Position numbers and translations under genes: made by a program | Shown: positions 8,835-18,631 of the stretch, in pieces | How positions within the stretch are numbered: position 1 is the first letter of the stretch | How the letters are laid out: each line of letters begins with the position of its first letter | Notes under the pieces: model-generated | Database searches by the model: none | What the model saw: the letters and a program-made list of their open reading frames with translations, nothing else | What the model was told of the DNA's origin: nothing | NCBI RefSeq assembly: GCF_000247605.1 | Contig: NC_016894.1 | Coordinates: forward strand, 1,911,732-1,975,731 | Direction: 5' to 3' | Source: Acetobacterium woodii DSM 1030 | GTDB lineage: Bacteria > Bacillota > Clostridia > Eubacteriales > Eubacteriaceae | DNA length: 64,000 bases

Positions 8835-10976
8835 TTATTTGTTAGATCGGGTAATCTGATTTCGTCCAGATTGCTTAGCATTGTGTAAAGCAATCTGAGC
8901 ATCGTCTAATAGGCGATCATAAGAATGGGCGATCGTATCAGTTCCGGTAGCAACACCTAATGAGATGGTAATGATCTTTTCAATAGGGGAAGATTGATGG
9001 GGGATTTTGAGATTGCTGATCGTTTGCTTCAAATTTTTGGCGACATGTAAGGCACCTTCGGAATCAGTGTCAGGGAGCAGGCAGACGAATTGTTGACCAC
9101 TCCATCGGGCGATCAGGTCGCCGGCTCTTCTTAATGGTTTTTTAAGGCTGAACGCAATTTCCTGAAGACAAGCATCACCTTCCCAAAATCCGTAGGTCTC
9201 ATTATAGGGTCTAAAGTAATCAATATCAATCATGATAATTGAAAGGGCTGACTTCATTCTTTTTGCTTTTCGTGTTTCAATGGCCAGCGTTTCGTCAAAG
9301 CGACGTCGGTTTGAAATTTGTGTAAGGGCATCCATATCAGAAGTTTGGTTAAGAATATCCTGAAAGTATTGAAGCGCCAGATGATTTCTAATTTTTTCTT
9401 CAACAAGCTTCAAATCAAAAGGTTTACTGATAAAATCAATCGCGCCAGTATTTAATTCGTAAACTTCATTTTCAGCATCGCTTATGGTCGTTAGAAAAAT
9501 GATCGGAATATCTTTGGTAGCTTCTTCCAGATGAATTTCTTTAGAAACATCATAACCGTTCATTCCCGGCATGCTCAAATCTAAAAGAATCATATCAGGG
9601 CGGGGACTGGTTTGCGCTAAGGCCAAGGCATCTTTGCCGTTGTTGGCAATCAAAAGCTCATAGTTTTTGTTTAACGTTTGTGCTAATAATTCCGTATTTT
9701 CCGTTGCATCATCTACAATTAGAAGACGTTGTTTAGGTGTTTCCTGAGGAGTGTCCGCCTTTTTATTAGTTTCCAGTCCCTTGCGTATTTGTTCGATGGC
9801 TCGCAGTTCTTCTGCTTTGAGGCGAGTATTCTGATTGTAGATGGACAGCGATTGAGACGAAGGACGGGTTTTTTCAGGATTTTTTGCGGTTTGATCAAGC
9901 AATAACAAAAGATCAAACGAAACAATAAATTCATCGTCGTTATTTTGGGAAAGTAATAAGTGACCATTCATTTTATTAACTAAAGATTTAACAAGTTCAA
10001 GACCAAAAGACAGCGGGTTGTTCATTTGAGAAAATTCATCATGATTAAAATTTGTAATAAAATCCGAATAATCAGTAATTTCATTTTTATTGAGAATGCC
10101 GATAGTTCTGATTGAAAAATATACTTTAAAAACTGTTTTTATGGTGTCTTCCGGAGTGATATCTATAAAAACAGTTCCTTGTTCTAAGCGTTCGAGTGAA
10201 TTGAGAACCAGGTAGGCAACAATCTGCTTGAGACGATTGGGATCACCCATTACTAATTGCGGTGTTTTAGCATGAATAGACAATTTGATGTTAATGTTTC
10301 TTCGTCGAGCGCGAACAATCAGTGGAATAATCGCGTTTTCAACAATGGTATAAAAATTGAAAGAGATCACATCATGAGTTATGGGTACTCCCGAATCAGT
10401 CCAGATAATAGCATTAATTAAATCCTCCAGAAGTTGAGACGAAAGTTGGATATTTTCCAAGCAGGTAGTTTGATCTGCGATAGTCTGCGTTTTTTTAAGT
10501 AATTTTGAAAAAAGGGTCAGACTTTCCAACGGGGCAAGAATTTCATTTGATAAAATTGAAGTAACTCTGTTTTTTTCAAAAAGGTCTAATTCAGCGGTTT
10601 TATTGGAGTTATAAAATGCACTCAGTTCTTGTCCCGAAGCGTAAATAAGGGTATCAACAAATCTGAATTGCCATTTTGCATGTCGGTAAGTCTCATCTTT
10701 CGAACGTAAACGACTGTTAAAATCTAAAATTTCATTTTGGGTGCCAAGTTGTTCACGGATATGGTTAAAGTTCGCTTTATCTTCAGGATGGAAAAAGTCA
10801 GTTAATTTTTTACTCTCAAGGTCACTCGTTGAATAACCAAGATTGTTCTCCCAGACGGGGTTGACCTTTAAAATTATTCCATTTACATCGGTGATGCAAA
10901 GATAATCCGAACTTACTAAAAAAATATTATTAAGATGTTCGTCGCTTTTTTCATTGATTGGAGATAACCCTTTCAT
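8835..10976 (-). CDS. PAS-kinase-like-REC-GGDEF hybrid signalling protein with degenerate catalytic motifs
   Basis: A 713-residue soluble protein. In order: PAS domain (about 15-125), HisKA-like helices (about 140-190), HATPase-like domain (about 200-360), receiver (about 415-535) and GGDEF domain (about 550-710). The HisKA box reads SNEILAPL where SHEIRTPL is expected, so the phospho-acceptor His is Asn. The ATPase domain keeps an N-box-like LKQIVAYLVLNSLE but lacks a clear DxGxG. The receiver is intact (DD, LLDLSMPG, LTT, SKPF). The GGDEF loop is SGQQF, probably inactive. It may therefore be phosphorylated by another kinase and act by binding. It lies next to other c-di-GMP genes. Confidence 0.87.
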   Translation of the reverse strand: MKGLSPINEKSDEHLNNIFLVSSDYLCITDVNGIILKVNPVWENNLGYSTSDLESKKLTDFFHPEDKANFNHIREQLGTQNEILDFNSRLRSKDETYRHAKWQFRFVDTLIYASGQELSAFYNSNKTAELDLFEKNRVTSILSNEILAPLESLTLFSKLLKKTQTIADQTTCLENIQLSSQLLEDLINAIIWTDSGVPITHDVISFNFYTIVENAIIPLIVRARRRNINIKLSIHAKTPQLVMGDPNRLKQIVAYLVLNSLERLEQGTVFIDITPEDTIKTVFKVYFSIRTIGILNKNEITDYSDFITNFNHDEFSQMNNPLSFGLELVKSLVNKMNGHLLLSQNNDDEFIVSFDLLLLLDQTAKNPEKTRPSSQSLSIYNQNTRLKAEELRAIEQIRKGLETNKKADTPQETPKQRLLIVDDATENTELLAQTLNKNYELLIANNGKDALALAQTSPRPDMILLDLSMPGMNGYDVSKEIHLEEATKDIPIIFLTTISDAENEVYELNTGAIDFISKPFDLKLVEEKIRNHLALQYFQDILNQTSDMDALTQISNRRRFDETLAIETRKAKRMKSALSIIMIDIDYFRPYNETYGFWEGDACLQEIAFSLKKPLRRAGDLIARWSGQQFVCLLPDTDSEGALHVAKNLKQTISNLKIPHQSSPIEKIITISLGVATGTDTIAHSYDRLLDDAQIALHNAKQSGRNQITRSNK

Positions 10977-11057
10977 TGAGATGATCCTTTCTAAAATGGT
11001 AGGATAAAATAATGTTATCTTTTGATAATTTGAAATTTATGTTAAGTCGCGGGGGAT

Positions 11058-11756
11058 CTAGGCGTTAAAAGACCACGTATTTTTTATCTTTACATTTCGT
11101 TCCTTAAAGACTGGGATAACGGTTTTAGTGTTTCCAATTTTATCCTTAAATTTAGTAATTATTTCAAAGTTATCCCTAAAATGCATGGGAATCAAGACTT
11201 TGGGGTGAAACGTTTCAATAAAATATTGGCCGGCTTTATAAAAAGAATCTCCGAGACGCGGATCGACGGGAATAAAAGCATATTCCATAGGTAAATTTTT
11301 CATTTTTTCTAATTCGTTTTTATAGTCTTTTTCTTCTTGGGCAATATCCAGATTAGGTTTTTCCACGGGATCCCAATCCCACCAGTTTAAGTCACCGGCG
11401 TGAAAAATGCGGTGCGAGTTGGTGGCAATATAAAATGAAACGCCCTGATCCGTTGAACCAAAAGTCTTAATATCCATTCCGCCCAGAGACATGTGCTGAT
11501 AGGGTCCAATGGCATGGGTTTTATGGGTGGAATCATTAGAAATATCATTGCTTAAGATATAGGAAGGGTGGTAAATTCGGCTGGTTGAAAAAATATCAGT
11601 TGAATAATGATCACTATGTCCATGAGACACAAAAAAATAGTGAGGCAAGCCTTTTCGGAGCAGACTGCTAGGGATATGGGTAAAACAATCAAAAATAATC
11701 GTTTTGTCTTCAAACTGAATCAGAAAACCGCTATGGTGCAAGTGATAAATTTTCAT
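11058..11756 (-). CDS. UlaG-like MBL-fold metallo-hydrolase
   Basis: A 232-residue metallo-beta-lactamase-fold protein with the metal motif SHGHSDH at about 44-50, a further His/Asp in HAGDLNWWD and a C-terminal MHFRDN. The arrangement matches the UlaG/YtnP-like branch of MBL hydrolases; the substrate cannot be told from sequence. It is soluble and has no signal peptide. It follows the hybrid sensor on the same strand (82 bases upstream of it in transcription order), so the two could share a transcript. Confidence 0.85.
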   Translation of the reverse strand: MKIYHLHHSGFLIQFEDKTIIFDCFTHIPSSLLRKGLPHYFFVSHGHSDHYSTDIFSTSRIYHPSYILSNDISNDSTHKTHAIGPYQHMSLGGMDIKTFGSTDQGVSFYIATNSHRIFHAGDLNWWDWDPVEKPNLDIAQEEKDYKNELEKMKNLPMEYAFIPVDPRLGDSFYKAGQYFIETFHPKVLIPMHFRDNFEIITKFKDKIGNTKTVIPVFKERNVKIKNTWSFNA

Positions 11757-11956
11757 TTGAAACCTCGCTCATAAATATATTTTAAATTAATGATGCTTAA
11801 ATATTATCATCATAATACCTGTTATGTATTAATTTATAAAACAAATTATATCACATTAACGCTTACTTAAAAACAGACGATCAAGAAAAAACATAATTGT
11901 TATAAGTTGTTTCAGAAAATGAAATGGATAAAGAATAATAAAGGAATTAAAAAAAA

Positions 11957-12000
11957 TAATCCGAACGTTTTAAATTCTATTGAAATTATTGTTCGGAAAT
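11957..12000 (+). promoter_or_regulatory. Paired PurBox operator (PurR site)
   Basis: CCGAAC at 11961-11966 and the inverted GTTCGG at 11991-11996, each in an AT-rich PurBox context, are separated by 24 bases. This matches the known inverted pair of 13-14-bp PurBoxes with a 16-18-bp gap in Firmicutes PurR operators. The pair overlaps the purL promoter, so binding would block transcription. Confidence 0.85.
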
Positions 12001-12008
12001 AGTAGAAT
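11980..12008 (+). promoter_or_regulatory. purL operon promoter
   Basis: TTGAAA at 11980-11985, a 17-base spacer and TAGAAT at 12003-12008. The leader would be only about 25 bases, so there is no room for a purine or PRPP riboswitch; control is by the PurBoxes. Confidence 0.75.
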
Positions 12009-12038
12009 GGTTTTATCATTTAAAAAGGTGGAATAATT

Positions 12039-15000
12039 GTGATAAAACGAATTTTTGTAGAAAAAAAAGATAAGTATCAAGTAGAAGCTAAATCTCTGAA
12101 ACAAACTTTTCAACGAATTTTGAAGATTCAGGGGCTTGAATCGATGCGTATTTTATACCGATACGACGTTGAAGGGGTAAAAGAGGACTTATTTAAGCAG
12201 ATTATTGGTACCATTTTATCCGAACCTAATGTGGACAAGGTATTTGAAGATTCAATTCAAATAGAAGAAGGCGATAAAATTTTTGGCATTTCATATTTGC
12301 CTGGTCAATATGATCAACATGGAGACTCTGCGGTGCAATGTATTCAGATCGTGTCCGGTCAACGGGCATTGGTTAAAGTAGCAAAAATTGTTATCCTCAC
12401 CGGAGCATTGACTCAAACAGAATTTGATAAGATTAAACATTATATGATTAATCCGGTCGATTCTCAGGAAACCAGTCTTGAACCATTTGAAACTCTGACT
12501 GACGAAATAAGGGAGCCTCAAAATATTTTGCCTTTAGTGGGTTTTATTACGTTGACTTCCGATCAATTAGAAGCGTTTCGGCAAGATAACGGATTCGCAA
12601 TGACAACTGAAGATCTTCAGTTCGTCCAAAATTATTTTAATAACGATGAAAAACGAAATCCGACCATAACGGAATTAAAGGTGATTGATACCTATTGGTC
12701 GGATCATTGTCGTCATACGACCTTTTTAACACAGATCCAGCAAGTGACTTTCTTGGGAGACGACCCCATTTCGCAAGAAATGAAACAAGCTTATGATGAT
12801 TATTCCCAGGCACGAACGGAACTTTACGGCAAAAATACCAACCGCCCGATTAGTTTAATGGATTTAGCCGTAATGGGAACCAAGATTTTAAAGAAACAGG
12901 AACGAATTCTTGATTTAGATGAATCAGAAGAAATTAACGCCTGCAGTATTAATATCGTTGTTGATCATGATGGTGTTGACGAAAACTGGTTATTGATGTT
13001 TAAGAACGAAACACATAATCATCCAACCGAAATTGAACCTTTTGGGGGAGCAGCGACTTGTTTAGGAGGGGCCATACGGGATCCGCTTTCAGGGCGCAGT
13101 TATGTTTATCAGGCGATGCGGGTAACCGGTGCTTGGGACCCGCGCAGTGCCATTGAAGACACCTTGCCCGGCAAGTTGCCACAACGAAAAATTTCGACCG
13201 AAGCTGCGCATGGTTATAGCTCTTACGGAAACCAAATTGGTTTAGCGACAGGACAAGTGACTGAAATCTATGATCCGGGATTTTTGGCAAAACGAATGGA
13301 AGTTGGTGCGGTGATTGCCGCGACACCAAAGGAAAATGTAATCCGAGAACGTCCGGTACCGGGTGATGTTGTGTTGTTGGTTGGCGGACGTACCGGACGT
13401 GACGGTTGTGGCGGTGCCACCGGTTCATCTAAGGCCCATACTGAAGAATCAATTTTGGAAAGCGGGGCCGAAGTTCAAAAAGGAAATCCGGTCGAGGAAC
13501 GAAAAATCCAACGGCTGTTTAGAAATAAAAAACTGGCCAACTTAATCAAACGATGCAACGATTTTGGCGCTGGTGGGGTATCGGTTGCGATTGGGGAATT
13601 GGCCGATAGTCTGGAAATTGATCTCGACCAGGTACCCAAAAAATATGAAGGTTTGGATGGCACGGAGTTGGCTATTTCAGAATCCCAAGAGCGGATGGCA
13701 GTTGTTGTTGAGGCCCAGGATGTCGAGACCTTTATTGCGATGGGAAACGCCGAAAATCTTGAAGTGACACCGGTTGCAGTTGTTACCGATTCAGGTCGGC
13801 TGGTGATGAAATGGCGCGAAGCCGAGATTCTTAATATTTCCCGCGCTTTTTTGGAAACAAATGGAGCACCACAGTTTATTGATGTGGTCGTTGAAGCACC
13901 GCATAAAATAACCGAAGCAAAAACAGCAGTATTTATTGATTTTAAAAGTAAAATGCTGGAAACCCTCAAAGATTTAAATGTGGCCAGTCAGCGGGGCATG
14001 GTTGAAATGTTTGATTCCACTATTGGGGCCGGGACTGTGGCGATGCCGTATGGCGGAAAAAACGCATTGTCGCCAATGGATGGCATGGTTGCCAAAATTC
14101 CGATGTGTGAGGGTGATACGACAACTTGCAGTATGATGACGTTTGGTTATAATCCCGTTATTGCTAAACAAAGCCCCTATTTAGGCGGCATGATGGGCGT
14201 ATTGGAATCATTATCTAAATTAGCTGCCATGGGTGGGGATTATAAACAAGCCCGCCTTAGCTTCCAGGAATACTTCGAGCGGTTAGGCACAGAGCCGGTT
14301 AAATGGGGGCGTCCATTTGCTGCCCTATTAGGGGCCTATCAGGTGCAGACAGCTTTGGGAACACCCGCGATCGGGGGCAAGGATAGTATGTCCGGAACTT
14401 TTGGTGAACTTACAGTTCCGCCAACCCTGATTTCATTTGCGGTGGCAACAGCTCATGTGGAAGCTGTAATTACCAGCGAAATCAAATCTACAGAGTCATT
14501 GATTCAGTTATTTACGCTTCCTTTGGATGACAATGGCGTTCCCGAATTAACGGTTGTAAAAGCTGTTTACGACATTCTTATTAAAGCCAATCAGGAAGGT
14601 AAAATTCTCAGTGCCAAAACCGTTGGTTTAGGCGGCCTGGCCGAAGCAGTGGCTAAAATGTCTTTTGGTAATGGCATTGGTGTCACTCTAAATGATCATA
14701 TTGAGCTAAGCTTTTTATTTAAACCCTTGTATGGCGGAATTTTGATTGAAAGCTTTGAAATTCTTGAAGGTTCAACTCCAATCGGAAAAACAAACAATAA
14801 GGGTGAAATTATTTATGCGCATGAGGCAATTAATATTAATGAGTTAGTGGAAGCATGGGAAACACCACTCAGATCAGTTTATCCTGAAAAAGTTGAATGT
14901 CAAGGTGATGTCAAAACGCTGAGTTATGAGCAAACGCCATTTATTTACAGCAAAGCAAAAATATTAAAACCACAAGTTTTTATTCCTGTTTTTCCGGGGA

Positions 15001-15764
15001 CAAATTGCGAATATGATTCGGTTAAAGCATTTGAAAATGCCGGGGCAAAAGCGGTAACGACAATTTTTAGAAATCAGACGGTACAAGATATTTCCCAGTC
15101 AATTGATGAAATGGTCGCCACGATCAAAGCGTCGCAGATGATTATGATTCCTGGCGGTTTCAGCGCTGGCGATCAGCCGAACGGTTCGGGGAAATTTATT
15201 GCCGCTGTTTTCCGGAATCCTAAAATGATGGATGCGGTGATGGAATTATTAAATAAACGTGATGGTCTGGTATTGGGAATATGCAACGGCTTTCAAGCGC
15301 TGATTAAATTGGGATTGGTGCCCAATGGCGAAATCTGTGAGATTACCGATGCGATGCCGACTTTGACCTTTAACACCATCGGCCGCCACGTCTCCACCAT
15401 TCCAATGACCAGAATCAGTTCGAATTTATCACCATGGCTGGCTAACACCGAGGTTGGTGATGTTTACCGGATGCCAATGTCGCATGGGGAAGGGCGATTT
15501 GTGGCGAGTGATGAGGTACTTGAAACATTGATCAAAAATGGCCAAATTGCAACCCAATATGTTGATTTCGAGGGGAATGCCACCCTGGATGGTCGATTTA
15601 ATCCCAATGGTTCCGTTTATGGCGTTGAAGGGATCACCAGTTTGGACGGCCGAGTGCTGGGAAAAATGGGCCATTCCGAACGAATTGGAAAAAACTTATA
15701 TAAAAACATTCCGGGCAATATGGATCAGCAGATTTTTAAAGCCGGGGTCAATTATTTTAAATAG
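12039..15764 (+). CDS. purL: Phosphoribosylformylglycinamidine synthase, single-chain clostridial type
   Basis: Catalyses ATP- and glutamine-dependent conversion of FGAR to FGAM, step 4 of purine synthesis. The 1241 residues hold the N-terminal PurS-like and linker regions, two AIRS-like synthase halves (KNETHNHPTEIEPFGGAATC around residue 325) and a C-terminal class-I glutaminase with nucleophile Cys in LGICNGFQ near residue 1082. This is the long fused form typical of clostridia, not split PurS/PurQ/PurL. The start is GTG, preceded by AAGGTGGA. It is the first gene of the purine operon and lies directly behind the PurBox promoter. Confidence 0.97.
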   Translation: MIKRIFVEKKDKYQVEAKSLKQTFQRILKIQGLESMRILYRYDVEGVKEDLFKQIIGTILSEPNVDKVFEDSIQIEEGDKIFGISYLPGQYDQHGDSAVQCIQIVSGQRALVKVAKIVILTGALTQTEFDKIKHYMINPVDSQETSLEPFETLTDEIREPQNILPLVGFITLTSDQLEAFRQDNGFAMTTEDLQFVQNYFNNDEKRNPTITELKVIDTYWSDHCRHTTFLTQIQQVTFLGDDPISQEMKQAYDDYSQARTELYGKNTNRPISLMDLAVMGTKILKKQERILDLDESEEINACSINIVVDHDGVDENWLLMFKNETHNHPTEIEPFGGAATCLGGAIRDPLSGRSYVYQAMRVTGAWDPRSAIEDTLPGKLPQRKISTEAAHGYSSYGNQIGLATGQVTEIYDPGFLAKRMEVGAVIAATPKENVIRERPVPGDVVLLVGGRTGRDGCGGATGSSKAHTEESILESGAEVQKGNPVEERKIQRLFRNKKLANLIKRCNDFGAGGVSVAIGELADSLEIDLDQVPKKYEGLDGTELAISESQERMAVVVEAQDVETFIAMGNAENLEVTPVAVVTDSGRLVMKWREAEILNISRAFLETNGAPQFIDVVVEAPHKITEAKTAVFIDFKSKMLETLKDLNVASQRGMVEMFDSTIGAGTVAMPYGGKNALSPMDGMVAKIPMCEGDTTTCSMMTFGYNPVIAKQSPYLGGMMGVLESLSKLAAMGGDYKQARLSFQEYFERLGTEPVKWGRPFAALLGAYQVQTALGTPAIGGKDSMSGTFGELTVPPTLISFAVATAHVEAVITSEIKSTESLIQLFTLPLDDNGVPELTVVKAVYDILIKANQEGKILSAKTVGLGGLAEAVAKMSFGNGIGVTLNDHIELSFLFKPLYGGILIESFEILEGSTPIGKTNNKGEIIYAHEAININELVEAWETPLRSVYPEKVECQGDVKTLSYEQTPFIYSKAKILKPQVFIPVFPGTNCEYDSVKAFENAGAKAVTTIFRNQTVQDISQSIDEMVATIKASQMIMIPGGFSAGDQPNGSGKFIAAVFRNPKMMDAVMELLNKRDGLVLGICNGFQALIKLGLVPNGEICEITDAMPTLTFNTIGRHVSTIPMTRISSNLSPWLANTEVGDVYRMPMSHGEGRFVASDEVLETLIKNGQIATQYVDFEGNATLDGRFNPNGSVYGVEGITSLDGRVLGKMGHSERIGKNLYKNIPGNMDQQIFKAGVNYFK

Positions 15765-15843
15765 ATCGTTTTGGTTGAAACAAAATCAACTAACCGCATT
15801 TTAATAATTTATTGAGAATTTAGAAGAAGACAAGGAGATTAAC

Positions 15844-16338
15844 ATGAACACACCAAAAGTTGCCGTTATTATGGGCAGTGATTCGGATTTTGAAATTGTC
15901 AAAAAATGTTTGATTGCTTTAGAAAAATTCGATATTGCCTACGATGTGCAGGTTATTTCGGCCCATCGAAACCCTCAGAAAATTTTTGAATACGCGTCAA
16001 CAGCAGAAGAACGGGGAATTGAAGTGATCATTGGAGCAGCCGGAAAAGCGGCTCATTTGCCAGGGGTTATTGCCGGAATCACACCACTTCCGGTAATTGG
16101 AATTCCGATTCAAACATCTTTTCAGGGCGGATTGGATTCCCTTTTGTCAATTGTCCAAATGCCATCGGGCGTACCGGTTGCAACGGTAGCGGTTAATGGT
16201 GCTGAAAACGCCGGTATTCTAGCGGCTCAGATGCTTTCGATCAAATACCCGGAAATTCGGGCGAAAATGAAAGCTTTTAAGATTCAATTAAATGATGAAG
16301 TTGTCGCTAAAAATGAAAAAGTTCAGGAAATATTGTAA
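15844..16338 (+). CDS. purE: N5-carboxyaminoimidazole ribonucleotide mutase (PurE)
   Basis: A 164-residue PurE with the GSDSD phosphate loop (residues 11-15) and the catalytic His in SAHRNP near residue 45, as in class I enzymes, which isomerise N5-CAIR to CAIR. Class I normally needs PurK to make N5-CAIR, but no purK lies in this operon; it may be elsewhere. An AAGGAG site precedes the ATG. It is the second gene of the operon, 79 bases after purL. Confidence 0.96.
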   Translation: MNTPKVAVIMGSDSDFEIVKKCLIALEKFDIAYDVQVISAHRNPQKIFEYASTAEERGIEVIIGAAGKAAHLPGVIAGITPLPVIGIPIQTSFQGGLDSLLSIVQMPSGVPVATVAVNGAENAGILAAQMLSIKYPEIRAKMKAFKIQLNDEVVAKNEKVQEIL

Positions 16339-16373
16339 ATTACAACATCAATTAAAAAACAAAGGAGATTAAG

Positions 16374-17081
16374 ATGGAAAAGTTAGAACAATTGTATGAA
16401 GGCAAAGCAAAGAAAGTTTTTAAAACGGATCAACCGGATGCGTTTATTATTGAATATAAAGATGATGCGACAGCGTTTAACGGTGAAAAAAAGGGAAGTA
16501 TCGGGGGCAAAGGCGTTATCAATAATAAAATGACCGGTGTTATTTTTACGATGCTGGAAAAACATGGCATTCCAACCCATTTTGTTAAAATTCTTTCCGA
16601 AAACGAACAATTAGTTCAAGCAGTTACTATTTTTCCACTGGAAGTTATTATTCGAAATACCGCTGCCGGATCGATTTGTAAACGCCTGGGACTGGAAGAA
16701 GGTTTGAAATTAAAAGCACCAATTTTTGAATTTTGTTATAAAAATGATGATTTCGGTGATCCGATGATTAATGACTATCATGTAATTGCAATGGAATTGG
16801 CTACACCAGAAGAAATTGAAATAATCCGTGAAATGACATTTAAAATAAATGATATTTTAAAAGCCTATTTTCTGGAAAAAGGGATTAATCTGATTGATTT
16901 TAAAATTGAGTTTGGAAAAAACAATCGGGGTCAAATTGTTTTGGCGGATGAAATTTCACCGGATACTTGTCGTTTTTGGGACGTAAAAACCAACGAAAAA
17001 CTCGACAAAGATCGCTTTAGACGTAATTTAGGCAACATCGAAGAAGCCTATGAGGAAATGTTAAAACGGGTTCAGGCATAA
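16374..17081 (+). CDS. purC: SAICAR synthetase
   Basis: Phosphoribosylaminoimidazole-succinocarboxamide synthase joins CAIR and aspartate using ATP. The 235 residues are the usual length. The N-terminal [12 protein letters not shown]-loop segment and the DFKIEFG and [12 protein letters not shown] motifs of the active site are all present. An AAGGAG site precedes the ATG. It lies 35 bases after purE on the same strand and in step with the purine pathway. Confidence 0.96.
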   Translation: MEKLEQLYEGKAKKVFKTDQPDAFIIEYKDDATAFNGEKKGSIGGKGVINNKMTGVIFTMLEKHGIPTHFVKILSENEQLVQAVTIFPLEVIIRNTAAGSICKRLGLEEGLKLKAPIFEFCYKNDDFGDPMINDYHVIAMELATPEEIEIIREMTFKINDILKAYFLEKGINLIDFKIEFGKNNRGQIVLADEISPDTCRFWDVKTNEKLDKDRFRRNLGNIEEAYEEMLKRVQA

Positions 17082-17161
17082 TCCTTATCAGATGAATAAA
17101 TAAGCAAATAAAGGTAATACGCGGATTAAAATTTAATGTACCTGAAGGGAAATACACACCA

Positions 17162-18550
17162 ATGATGAATGATAAGTTTAAAGATGAATGTGGAATAATG
17201 GGAGTTTATCTCAAAAATAAAGAACTTAACAGTTCTTCCTATGTTTATTATGGACTGTATGCACTGCAACATCGCGGACAAGAAAGTGCTGGTATCTCAG
17301 TGAATAAGGATGGCAAAATCGTAACCCATAAGGAAACTGGTCTGGTTAGCGATGCTTTTAAAGGAAATGTATTAAAACAACTCAAAGGAAATATTGGTAT
17401 CGGTCACGTCCGTTATTCTACTTCGGGAGAAGATGGCGTAACCAATGCTCAGCCATTAACGGTTAACCATAGTGTGGGTCAGATTGCATTGGCACATAAT
17501 GGGAATCTCATTAATGACAGTGCCTTACGAAACATGTTGGAAGATTCCGGGGTTGTTTTTCAAACGACCATCGATACGGAGGTAATGGTCAATATTTTAG
17601 CTAGAGGGTTGCGTCATGGGATGATTGAAGCGATTCAACGTATGGTCGAAATTATTAAAGGCGCTTATGCGCTGGTAATTACTGTTGGTGATAAATTAGT
17701 GGGCGTTCGTGATCCATATGGGTTACGGCCATTATGTATTGGTAAAAAAGATGAAGATTATTTTCTGGCTTCAGAAAGTTGTGCCCTTGATGCCATTGGA
17801 GCTGAGTTGCTTCGGGATGTTGAACCCGGCGAGATTGTTGTCATTGACGAAAATGGCTTAACCAGTTACGGTCAAAACAACTGGGTTAAAAAGAAAGCCT
17901 GTATTTTTGAGTTGATCTATTTCGCTCGTCCGGATTCCGTGATGGATGAAACGTCAGTTTATGCAGCCCGCCATGAAGCGGGAAAAATTCTGGCCAAAGA
18001 AAGCCCCGTTGAGGCCGATGTTGTTATTGGTGTTCCCGATTCAGGAATTGCCGCTGCCATTGGTTATGCTGAAGCTTCGGGAATCCCCTATGGTGTAGGA
18101 TTAATAAAAAATAAATATATTGGCCGGACGTTTATTCAACCGAACCAAAAATTGCGGGAAGAAGGCGTTCGGATTAAACTAAATCCTTTAAAAGAAACGA
18201 TTAAAGATAAACGCGTTATTATCATTGACGATTCCATAGTTCGAGGAACAACATCCAAGCGATTGATTGCTATTTTAAAACAAGCTGGGGCAAAAGAAGT
18301 ACATTTTCGAGTAACGAGCCCTCCGGTATCGCATACCTGTCATTTTGGGATTGATACGCCACGACGAAAATATCTAATTGGGGCCAAGAAGACGCAAGAA
18401 GAAATCCGCGAAATTTTAGGAGCCGATTCGCTGGCTTATATTTCGCTAGAGGGACTTAACCAATCAGTCGGTGGTAAAACAACTTTTTGTCGGGCCTGCT
18501 TTGATGGGGAATATCCGATGGAAGTGCCGATTTTAAATGCGAACGACTAA
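17162..18550 (+). CDS. purF: Amidophosphoribosyltransferase
   Basis: Makes phosphoribosylamine from PRPP and glutamine, the committed step. The 462-residue protein has a short propeptide ending at Glu, then CGIMGVY: Cys10 would become the N-terminal nucleophile of the Ntn glutaminase domain after cleavage. The PRPP loop VIIIDDSIVRGTTS is present. Cysteines in KKACIF and FCRACF match positions that bind a [4Fe-4S] cluster in the Bacillus-type enzyme, so an oxygen-sensitive Fe-S form is likely. Two adjacent ATGs (17162 and 17165) are possible starts; GAAGGGA lies upstream. Confidence 0.96.
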   Translation: MMNDKFKDECGIMGVYLKNKELNSSSYVYYGLYALQHRGQESAGISVNKDGKIVTHKETGLVSDAFKGNVLKQLKGNIGIGHVRYSTSGEDGVTNAQPLTVNHSVGQIALAHNGNLINDSALRNMLEDSGVVFQTTIDTEVMVNILARGLRHGMIEAIQRMVEIIKGAYALVITVGDKLVGVRDPYGLRPLCIGKKDEDYFLASESCALDAIGAELLRDVEPGEIVVIDENGLTSYGQNNWVKKKACIFELIYFARPDSVMDETSVYAARHEAGKILAKESPVEADVVIGVPDSGIAAAIGYAEASGIPYGVGLIKNKYIGRTFIQPNQKLREEGVRIKLNPLKETIKDKRVIIIDDSIVRGTTSKRLIAILKQAGAKEVHFRVTSPPVSHTCHFGIDTPRRKYLIGAKKTQEEIREILGADSLAYISLEGLNQSVGGKTTFCRACFDGEYPMEVPILNAND

Positions 18551-18631
18551 GTTCTCATTTTAAACGAAATCGATCGTAGTGGCGACAATTTTTGGTAATT
18601 GATTAAGGATAAAAAAAGAGATGGAGGAAAT

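Noticed and set aside
12009-12038. Purine, guanine or PRPP riboswitch before purL
   Set aside because: The leader after the -10 is only about 30 bases, too short for any known riboswitch.
13000-13969. Long antisense ORFs across purL
   Set aside because: They follow codon bias of the sense gene, have no ribosome sites and resemble no protein family.
18599-18631. purM starting at the TTG at 18599
   Set aside because: The ATG at 18632 has GGAGGA upstream and gives the standard PurM N-terminus.
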